This document shows positions 1 through 5,116 of a stretch of DNA of 6,824 nucleotides, piece after piece. A model generated the notes under the pieces. The model worked only from the letters and a program-made list of their open reading frames with translations. It had not been told where the DNA came from and searched no databases. Source of the DNA: Prolixibacteraceae bacterium (GTDB lineage: Bacteria > Bacteroidota > Bacteroidia > Bacteroidales > Prolixibacteraceae); the NCBI GenBank assembly GCA_018399395.1, contig JAGYOI010000071.1:1-6824 (forward strand). Reading direction: 5' to 3'. Within the stretch, counting starts at the first letter, position 1. Each line of letters begins with the position of its first letter. The position numbers were made by a program, and so were the translations under genes.

Positions 1-27
1 CGAAGGATAAACCATACTGCCACCGGT
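1..27 (-). repeat. Fibre cassette D, copy 3, cut by the window edge (residues 691-699)
   Basis: Nine residues, TGGSMVYPS, equal to the start of D copy 2 apart from its first residue. The 18 bases 1-18 are identical to 313-330. The fibre therefore continues beyond the window with at least one more D unit. Confidence 0.7.
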
Positions 28-2097
28 AACCTCCACCCATGCTCCATCCTTTCTACCATACGTATTTCCATCAGAAAGTGCATCAGATAAGTAACCTGCA
101 CTGGCATGGTTACCCCAACCGTAAGCAGTATTCCAGTTACTTATATTTGTCGAGGTAATATCGTATGCTGCCGAGGCAGCAAATATTGGGTCGGTTTCTA
201 CCACGCTACTTCCAGATTGCCATGTAAACGATGAACCATCATAATACAAATATCCGGTTGATAATGTTATTGAAGTTTCCCAACTTGAACCATTACTCAA
301 CACCAAACCACTCGAAGGATAAACCATACTACCACCACCTGCAACCCATGCCGGTACTCCACTTGCAATAGATAAAACCGTTCCGTTAGCTCCTGCATTT
401 AAAGTAATCCAATCAGAGCCATCGTGATAAAGTATTTTTCCCACCGAACCAGTAGGCAAAAGCCCTTCTCCTGTTAAATACCAGTTATAAACGGCCGTCC
501 AATTAGCAATGTCAGTACTGGTAATATCCTCTGCAACAGCCGTTACATCAACATCAGATTCCTCTATATAATAAATAGTATCGGTGTTGGTTGTAAGTGC
601 ATCAAACTGAGCCTGTGAGCCAAACCAGTAATTTAAGTAGGCATGTGTACCTAAGTTTGCTACAAGTTCATACCCTGCAACGGCATGGTCACCCCAACCA
701 AAGGCAGTGTTCCAGTTACTTATATTTGTCGAGGTAATATCGTATGCTGCCGAGGCCGTAAATATTGGGTCGGATTCCGCAACACTACTACTTGATTGCC
801 ACGAGAAGCTTGAACCATCGTAGTACAAAAACCCTTCAGATAATGAGATGGACGAACCCCAGCCCGAACCTGTACTAATAACAATCCCGGAAGCAGGATA
901 TGTTATTGTTCCGCCTCCCGAATTATACCAATTGTAAACTGCTGTCCAGTTAGCTATATCTGTACTGGTAATATCTTCTGCCACAGCGGTTACATCTACG
1001 TCAGATTCCTCGATGTAATATATGGTATCAGTATTGGTGGTAAGAGCATCAAACTGAGCCTGTGAACCAAACCAGTAATCTAAATAAGCGTGTGTTCCTA
1101 AATTAGATATAAGCTCATATCCTGCATTGGAGTGGTCACCCCAACCAAAAGCAGTGTTCCAATTACTTATATCGGATGCAGCTATACCGTACGCTGCCGA
1201 GGCTGTAAATATTGGGTCAGTTTCGGTTGTAATTCCTCCTGAATCCACTTCTATCCACGCACCGTCCTTTCTACCGTAGGTAGTACCGTTACTGGGTGCA
1301 TCAGATAAGTAACCTGCACTGGAGTGGTCACCCCAACCGTAAGCAGTATTCCATTCACTTATGTTTGTCGAGGTAATACCGTATGCTGCCGAGGCAGTAA
1401 ACACCGGGTCAGTTTCGGTTGTTAAAAACCCCTGTTCATTTACCCATGTTTGCGTTGCATAATCGTCTAAAATCGATTCGGTTAAAAAAGTTTCCCATCC
1501 ATTAGCTTCACTGTAGCCTTCAAATTTATCATCAAAAAATTGAAGTGATCCCGGCAATGGAGTTGCTTGATTAACACCATCGTTGCTGTGATCGTATAAC
1601 GATAAAACTATCGCATTATCTATTTTTGTATAACCGCTCTTATAAACAGTAATAGCATCATTTCTGTTTGAGTCATTTGTTCCATTACCAATAACAAAAA
1701 GCCTGTCGGTGTTTATCCATTCGGCGGGGTTTTGTTCGAGGTCGATAGTGGCAAAACGTCCGAATATGGTTTCGAAAAATGCGTTTGTTTGATTAAAAAA
1801 ACCATATACTTGCGAAAAATCGGCTTTAAGGCTGTTGTTGTGTCCAATTGCCGAGGCATAGCATGAATCGCCATCGAGCTCGGTTTTGAGAAAACTGTTG
1901 CGTACAAGTTCGTACAGCTGATTAAATTCGGCACTTGCCGGATCGGCTTTGCCTGCACTTTGTTCAGATATTGATTTCTCGGCATATAAATATTGATAAT
2001 CGCGCCACAACGAATTGATTAACTGGCGCATCATTGCCGGTGTAATTTGCGACTTTGCAAATATGTGCTTTATATCTTCCTTGCTAAATGCCTTCAT
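1..2097 (-). CDS. Modular phage tail fibre / receptor-binding protein, N-terminal 699 residues (3' end beyond the window)
   Basis: The frame is open from the ATG at 2095-2097 to base 1, exactly 699 codons, with no stop. An in-frame TAA at 2110-2112 and no other ATG between make this start certain. It lies 5 nt after the previous stop, with no Shine-Dalgarno sequence. Domains in order: residues 1-70, helical and probably the attachment end; 78-160, a YadA-like beta-roll ending in DRLFVIGNGTNDSNRNDA; 180-204, a small strand motif with FEGY and a following Trp that often comes ahead of fibre shafts; 211-226, a short helix (YATQTWVNEQGFL); 227-699, repeated cassettes A, B, C, D and single E in the order A-B, A-C-D, A-C-E-D, A-B-D. 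The role is a long trimeric fibre reaching from the tail tip to the host surface. The receptor-binding tip is not in view. An adhesin is less likely given the neighbours. Confidence 0.85.
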   Translation of the reverse strand, partial: MKAFSKEDIKHIFAKSQITPAMMRQLINSLWRDYQYLYAEKSISEQSAGKADPASAEFNQLYELVRNSFLKTELDGDSCYASAIGHNNSLKADFSQVYGFFNQTNAFFETIFGRFATIDLEQNPAEWINTDRLFVIGNGTNDSNRNDAITVYKSGYTKIDNAIVLSLYDHSNDGVNQATPLPGSLQFFDDKFEGYSEANGWETFLTESILDDYATQTWVNEQGFLTTETDPVFTASAAYGITSTNISEWNTAYGWGDHSSAGYLSDAPSNGTTYGRKDGAWIEVDSGGITTETDPIFTASAAYGIAASDISNWNTAFGWGDHSNAGYELISNLGTHAYLDYWFGSQAQFDALTTNTDTIYYIEESDVDVTAVAEDITSTDIANWTAVYNWYNSGGGTITYPASGIVISTGSGWGSSISLSEGFLYYDGSSFSWQSSSSVAESDPIFTASAAYDITSTNISNWNTAFGWGDHAVAGYELVANLGTHAYLNYWFGSQAQFDALTTNTDTIYYIEESDVDVTAVAEDITSTDIANWTAVYNWYLTGEGLLPTGSVGKILYHDGSDWITLNAGANGTVLSIASGVPAWVAGGGSMVYPSSGLVLSNGSSWETSITLSTGYLYYDGSSFTWQSGSSVVETDPIFAASAAYDITSTNISNWNTAYGWGNHASAGYLSDALSDGNTYGRKDGAWVEVTGGSMVYPS
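28..90 (-). repeat. Fibre cassette B, copy 2 (residues 670-690)
   Basis: LSDALSDGNTYGRKDGAWVE plus V, differing from copy 1 at four residues. Its 3' neighbour is a new D unit, where copy 1 has a short linker and another A unit. Confidence 0.8.
78..104 (-). repeat. 27-bp perfect direct repeat, partner at 1296-1322
   Basis: Identical 27 bases across the junction of cassettes A and B. A further 24 identical bases lie at 112-135 and 1330-1353. Copies are 1218 bp apart, a multiple of three. Confidence 0.8.
91..201 (-). repeat. Fibre cassette A, copy 4 (residues 633-669)
   Basis: Fourth 37-residue A unit. Differs from copy 3 at six residues. Cassette B copy 2 follows, restoring the A-B pairing of the first cycle. 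Confidence 0.85.
131..177 (-). repeat. 47-bp perfect direct repeat, partner at 710-756
   Basis: Bases 131-177 and 710-756 are identical over 47 positions and differ on both sides. They code for the middle of cassette A copies 4 and 3. Unequal recombination here would remove 579 bp (193 codons) and keep the frame. Confidence 0.85.
202..339 (-). repeat. Fibre cassette D, copy 2 (residues 587-632)
   Basis: Second 46-residue D unit: GGGSMVYPSSGLVLSNGSSW, then LYYDGSSFTWQSGSSV. Its first bases (313-330) match the left window edge (1-18) exactly. Confidence 0.8.
340..477 (-). other. Fibre cassette E, single copy (residues 541-586)
   Basis: A 46-residue unit found once: LTGEGLLPTGSVGKILYHDG, then DWITLNAGANGTVLS and GVPAWVA. 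The 'GKILYHDGSDW...L..G..GTVLS' pattern is typical of phage fibre shaft or tip-proximal strands, from memory. It sits between C copy 2 and D copy 2, where the first cycle has no such unit, which suggests insertion as a block. Confidence 0.7.
478..669 (-). repeat. Fibre cassette C, copy 2 (residues 477-540)
   Basis: Second copy of the 64-residue unit, directly after cassette A. Only three residues differ from copy 1 (Ile/Val, Ser/Ala, Asp/Asn). Here it is followed by the single cassette E rather than by D. Confidence 0.85.
670..780 (-). repeat. Fibre cassette A, copy 3 (residues 440-476)
   Basis: Same 37-residue unit, with six differences from copy 4. Part of it (710-756) is identical in DNA to 131-177 in copy 4. 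Confidence 0.85.
710..756 (-). repeat. 47-bp perfect direct repeat, partner at 131-177
   Basis: Second copy of the repeat in cassette A copy 3. The spacing of 579 bp is a multiple of three. Confidence 0.85.
781..918 (-). repeat. Fibre cassette D, copy 1 (residues 394-439)
   Basis: A 46-residue Gly/Ser-rich unit with YPASGIVIS and LYYDGSSFSWQS, predicted to be beta strands of a fibre shaft. It matches copy 2 at 31 of 46 residues, so it is much more diverged than cassette C. Cassette A copy 3 follows at once. Confidence 0.8.
925..1116 (-). repeat. Fibre cassette C, copy 1 (residues 328-391)
   Basis: A 64-residue unit that includes YWFGSQAQFDALTTNTDTIY and ends in ITSTDIANWTAVYNWY, which looks like a shortened A core. 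The FGSQAQFDAL...DTIYYI pattern resembles a small domain found in many phage tail fibres. It is 61/64 identical to copy 2, while 30 of 64 codons differ. Confidence 0.85.
1117..1227 (-). repeat. Fibre cassette A, copy 2 (residues 291-327)
   Basis: Same 37-residue unit as the other A copies, here with IAASDIS in place of the usual ITSTNIS. Cassette C follows with no gap, so A can be joined to either B or C. Confidence 0.85.
1246..1308 (-). repeat. Fibre cassette B, copy 1 (residues 264-284)
   Basis: Twenty-one residues, LSDAPSNGTTYGRKDGAWIE plus V. It matches copy 2 (28-90) at 17 of 21 residues. The TYGRKDGAW phrase is a short closing strand I recall from many phage fibre proteins. It follows cassette A in both places. 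Confidence 0.8.
1296..1322 (-). repeat. 27-bp perfect direct repeat, partner at 78-104
   Basis: First copy in reading order, at the junction of cassette A copy 1 and cassette B copy 1. The 24-bp match at 1330-1353 extends this A-B homology block. Confidence 0.8.
1309..1419 (-). repeat. Fibre cassette A, copy 1 (residues 227-263)
   Basis: A 37-residue unit of the form [T/S]-E-[T/S]-D-P-x-F-x-A-S-A-A-Y, then I-S-x-W-N-T-A-[FY]-G-W-G-x-H and A-G-Y. It is followed directly by cassette B. WNTAYGWGDH-type repeats are widespread in phage fibres. This copy starts the cassette array. Confidence 0.85.
1618..1866 (-). other. YadA-like beta-roll domain of the fibre (residues 78-160)
   Basis: Residues 81-117 show short degenerate repeats of about 15 residues: ASAIGHNNSLKADFSQ, VYGFFNQTNAFFETI, FGRFA. 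These match the Ala-Ile-Gly-x-x-Asn spacing of the left-handed beta-roll in trimeric adhesin heads. The next part, DRLFVIGNGTNDSNRNDA followed by VYKSG, is a cap phrase I recall from many phage fibres and adhesin-like proteins. The fold is inferred from this pattern. It implies a trimer. Confidence 0.6.
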
Positions 2098-2102
2098 TAA
2101 AC

Positions 2103-3287
2103 TTAGTAATTATATGATATTGAAGCTTCGATGTCGATTCCTAACACATCGGTAGAGCTATTGTCGATTTGGCTGCTGCTTTTAATTGTAATAGGAGCAA
2201 AACCATAATCGCAATCGGGTAAATGCTTTAACCATCCTGTTCGTATCCATGCTTTTTTGTAAGGCGACAATAAAAGATCTTGTATCCACCTACGCTCATC
2301 GCGTGTTTTAAAGCCTGTGTTTATCGATATTGATATGTCGTTTTTTATCGAAACATTTTCATCGGGTGAATAAAACAAGTCGTTGCTTTGAAGTGTTCGC
2401 GAAAATGTTTCCTTTTCGATTTCGCTACCAATTTTGTAATCGCCGTAACAGTTAACTGCTTCAACAGTTCCAAATTTATTCACAAAATAAATGGTTGAAT
2501 AATCATCAGTAAATTCGTTTGTACATACTACAGTCATAACTGTATTAACCGTACTACTCACAATAGCAACAGTGTATTGAGTTATTGTTTTATCAGGATG
2601 CGTAGAATAAGCCTCGGCAATTAATTCGCCCGAAAATTCGGCAAACTTCAAAAATTCAAACGTGCTATCAAATGATATTAAACTTTCCTCGGTTGTATTG
2701 TCGCTATAATACAATGTAATTACAACATTATATCCAGTTGTGCTAGAAGCCCACCAGTTGAAAAAGAATTTAACAGGATGGCTTGCGTGTTTCACATATA
2801 TGGTTTTGCCTTCAATTTCGGTTAAAAAGCGTTTAGCGATGTATTTGTCGTAAAACGTTGTTTCTTCTTCGTTTAATAATTTAAGGTTGTAATTATCGAG
2901 TTTACCCTTTAGTGTTTTAATATTCGCACTGTCGCCCCAATATTCAATATAATCGTTGTACGGGTTTACAAAACTCTCGCCGGGAGTTATTTTAAAATCG
3001 CACATTTTCATATTGTCGTGCGTAATAGCAGAACTATCGTCAGAGCTTAATGCGAATTTAAAATCGTAAGGAATATCGAGCTGCGAGCTTATGTCGAATT
3101 TTGCCGTATTTCCTTTCTGTTTTAAAATACGTGTAGCGTAGGTTGCTCCACCAACATCAATTGCTTCGATTTTTACACATGTATAAAGATTTTTTACACT
3201 TGAAACTGTTCGGGTATTTGTTACTTCGACCCATATAGGGTTTCCGCTTAATACTACATTGGCAGGTACTGTAATTGATAAACTCAT
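2103..3287 (-). CDS. Phage tail-tip structural protein of unknown function (394 aa)
   Basis: Complete ORF between the hub-like gene and the fibre gene. It opens with MSLSITVPANVVLSGNPIWV, then an alternation of hydrophobic and polar residues typical of beta sandwiches, with FDISSQLDIPYDF at about residues 64-76. The second half holds the phrase STIYFVNKFGTVEAVNCYGD (about 264-283) and, further on, DERRWIQDLLLSP, after which beta strands continue to the end. From memory, this arrangement (an opening 'NPI' strand, an 'I-F-N-x-[YF]-G' strand and a late 'L-L-x-S-P' helix) recurs in Bacteroidota phage structural proteins of no assigned function. There is no signal peptide, membrane segment or catalytic motif. 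The position just ahead of the fibre suggests a fibre-attachment or upper-baseplate protein. This role rests on context. Confidence 0.55.
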   Translation of the reverse strand: MSLSITVPANVVLSGNPIWVEVTNTRTVSSVKNLYTCVKIEAIDVGGATYATRILKQKGNTAKFDISSQLDIPYDFKFALSSDDSSAITHDNMKMCDFKITPGESFVNPYNDYIEYWGDSANIKTLKGKLDNYNLKLLNEEETTFYDKYIAKRFLTEIEGKTIYVKHASHPVKFFFNWWASSTTGYNVVITLYYSDNTTEESLISFDSTFEFLKFAEFSGELIAEAYSTHPDKTITQYTVAIVSSTVNTVMTVVCTNEFTDDYSTIYFVNKFGTVEAVNCYGDYKIGSEIEKETFSRTLQSNDLFYSPDENVSIKNDISISINTGFKTRDERRWIQDLLLSPYKKAWIRTGWLKHLPDCDYGFAPITIKSSSQIDNSSTDVLGIDIEASISYNY

Positions 3288-3337
3288 ATTTTTGTTTTTT
3301 ATAAAATTCGAAAAGAAAAATTAATGTTTAAAGGACA
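3288..3337 (-). promoter_or_regulatory. AT-rich leader without Shine-Dalgarno between the two tail-tip genes
   Basis: This 50-nt gap is the longest intergenic space in the window. On the minus strand it ends in an A-rich run (TATAAAAAACAAAAAT) just before the ATG. No purine-rich Shine-Dalgarno sequence is present, as is usual in Bacteroidota, where A-rich leaders support initiation. An in-frame TAA at 3321-3323 makes the ATG at 3285-3287 the first possible ATG. I see no terminator hairpin and no convincing Bacteroidota promoter (TTG with TAnnTTTG), so the genes are probably one transcript. Confidence 0.4.
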
Positions 3338-5116
3338 TCACACCCTGTATCCTACAATTTGTGTAACGAGGGGCCCGGCATGTGAATACTGTGTAATCAT
3401 TTCGTCGATTAAAACAGTGCCGTCGGCCGATTTAACCGGTTTATTTATATCGATAGTTTGCAAAACACTTTGTGGCAAATGAAATTTACCTGTAACCTTT
3501 TGCCGGGTTGCCCACCAATTGCCAAACACATGCCATCGTTTTTGTAACAAACCTTTGTCGCCATTAAAGCGAAGAGAATAGTTATCGGTTTCGTTGCTGC
3601 AACTTAATCCGCCTTTATAAAATAAAAGGCGGGGAGAGAAAGGAGCTTCGCTACTCATACGAAGGCTGCATTTACCCGGTTGTTGTGCTATAGGAATAGT
3701 ATCGCCTGCAAGTGTAGAGAAACACGTTTCGACCTTTTCTTCGTTTTGTTCAGAGCTGTAGTTTATAAATCCGGGCTGAAAGTCATTAGATATAAATTTC
3801 CACGAATAAATTTGTTTTTCAAGTCCTGTAATTGCGTTTTGATCGACGGTAAAATTCCACTCGTAAATTGCGTTGTTTTCTTTTACCCGCCTTAATTCGC
3901 CCAGAAAACTGCCGGTAGTAAATTCAAGATCATCGATTGTATTTAAATCGTCGGCAAAATCATCGAGCCGTTTCGAAAGATCTTTATAATAAACCGAAAA
4001 AAATTCGTCGTTTTCATCGTGTTTCTGTTCAAATTTAAGAGTAACATTTTTTTGTTCGCCAAGCACCCAATTGCCTATTTGATATTCGGATATATCAACC
4101 GGTTCTGCATCGAATACTTTTTCACGATCGATAATATCGATATAATTATCGTCGCGAAAAGCGAACACAACATTCAGCAGGTTTTGAATTCCGAGTATAT
4201 ATTCAGAAAGCTTGATGTCGGGTAGTAATTTATTAATTGTAAAAGTACCCATTTCGCGCGCGGCAGAATAAACGTCGAATTTTTGAAACACCCACAAAGT
4301 GCCGTCTTTTAACTCCTTACCTTGTATAATTTCAGAAGTATCGGATGTCATTATATTAAGATCGCAATTGTTATATATGCACAATCTTCGCAATTCTGAA
4401 ATGGTTGATATTTCGTTTTCGCGAATAAAATAATCGTATGCCGAAAAAATATGTTTTGTTGCGTTAAACAAGAACATAAACGGAGAAACTACAGTGAGTT
4501 TATAGGTGTTGATATCGCTTGCAAAAAAAATAAGCTCATCTAAATTATTATCGACATTACCGGCAAATGCAGGTGAGTTGATTAAATAAAAATTGTTTGC
4601 GTGTTTTTTTTGTAATAATGTTTCTTGTATCTCGTTGCCATCGACATCAATTCGCGAAGGTTGTGATTTTGAAACACCGTCGAAAAACAAGTTGTTGATA
4701 ATTGTAGGGGCACAATAATCGATTGTGCTATCATCGTACGACGATGCATTTATAAATGTTCGTACCGGTAAATCGAGGTCTGATATATACATATCGCTTT
4801 GCTTTGCCGATAAATTGCCAATTGCTCCGCGAAACGAAGCCGAAAAGCCTTCGTTTAGAACAATTGTACCTCGAAGAAGAATGTTTCCGTTACACTCGAT
4901 TGTTGAGTTTTCGAACTCTTTACTGTCGCGCACAAGAGCAAAGTTGTTTGGGTCGAGTAGAATTGAGCGGTTGTTGTCGGTTTCCGGAAAAGTAATATCG
5001 ACAACCATATCGCCCATGATTTTATCGAAAGAAAAAAGCTGAGAATGTTTTTTAATTTCGATTTTATAATCTTTGTTTAAATCAAGCGGTACCCCGTTAG
5101 CTTTTACAGTAATCAT
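3338..5116 (-). CDS. Phage tail-tip / baseplate hub-like protein (592 aa)
   Basis: Complete ORF directly after the tape-measure gene, the place where siphoviruses encode tail-tip (Dit/Tal-type) proteins. The N-terminal 110 residues look like a compact beta domain: MITVKANGVPLDLNKDYKI, then a Phe/Ser-rich strand and the phrase DITFPETDNNRSILLDPNN. This resembles the opening of tail proteins common in Bacteroidota prophages, where a short 'ligand to conventional values' pattern is followed by a strand describing a small barrel. The middle is mixed, with many Asp and Asn. The C-terminal 70 residues (WWATRQKVTGKFHLP through to IVGYRV) resemble the conserved end of the same family. There is no signal peptide or membrane segment. 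Likely role: a structural component joining the tube end to the fibres. Family resemblance is from memory, not from a search. A Tal-like hub is the main reading, and an unrelated minor tail protein remains possible. Confidence 0.6.
   Translation of the reverse strand: MITVKANGVPLDLNKDYKIEIKKHSQLFSFDKIMGDMVVDITFPETDNNRSILLDPNNFALVRDSKEFENSTIECNGNILLRGTIVLNEGFSASFRGAIGNLSAKQSDMYISDLDLPVRTFINASSYDDSTIDYCAPTIINNLFFDGVSKSQPSRIDVDGNEIQETLLQKKHANNFYLINSPAFAGNVDNNLDELIFFASDINTYKLTVVSPFMFLFNATKHIFSAYDYFIRENEISTISELRRLCIYNNCDLNIMTSDTSEIIQGKELKDGTLWVFQKFDVYSAAREMGTFTINKLLPDIKLSEYILGIQNLLNVVFAFRDDNYIDIIDREKVFDAEPVDISEYQIGNWVLGEQKNVTLKFEQKHDENDEFFSVYYKDLSKRLDDFADDLNTIDDLEFTTGSFLGELRRVKENNAIYEWNFTVDQNAITGLEKQIYSWKFISNDFQPGFINYSSEQNEEKVETCFSTLAGDTIPIAQQPGKCSLRMSSEAPFSPRLLFYKGGLSCSNETDNYSLRFNGDKGLLQKRWHVFGNWWATRQKVTGKFHLPQSVLQTIDINKPVKSADGTVLIDEMITQYSHAGPLVTQIVGYRV
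5113..5116 (-). promoter_or_regulatory. ATGA stop/start overlap (translational coupling)
   Basis: On the minus strand the four bases read ATGA. The TGA ends the tape-measure gene and the ATG starts the 592-residue gene. The downstream frame has an in-frame TAA at 5123-5125, so this ATG is its only possible ATG start. No Shine-Dalgarno sequence is visible just upstream. Initiation by ribosomes ending the upstream gene is the likely mechanism, and it would tie tip-protein output to tape-measure translation. Confidence 0.75.

Noticed and set aside
478..1116. Template/variable repeat pair of a diversity-generating retroelement
   Set aside because: Differences between the C copies are scattered, mostly silent, and not limited to adenine positions. 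No reverse transcriptase is in the window.
28..1419. Repeats as a CRISPR array
   Set aside because: The units are 21-64 codons long, keep one reading frame and diverge at third positions, which marks protein repeats rather than short identical repeats with unique spacers.
1713..1985. A 90-codon minus-strand frame
   Set aside because: It overlaps the fibre frame in another register. The fibre frame continues for 699 codons and contains recognisable fibre domains.
3288..3337. Promoter or terminator between the tail-tip genes
   Set aside because: No hairpin followed by T residues and no convincing TTG / TAnnTTTG pair. The A/T-rich bases fit a translation leader.
4604..4611. Run of eight T (A8 on the coding strand) as a programmed slippage site
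   Set aside because: The frame is intact on both sides and no alternative frame of useful length follows. Such runs are expected in an AT-rich gene.
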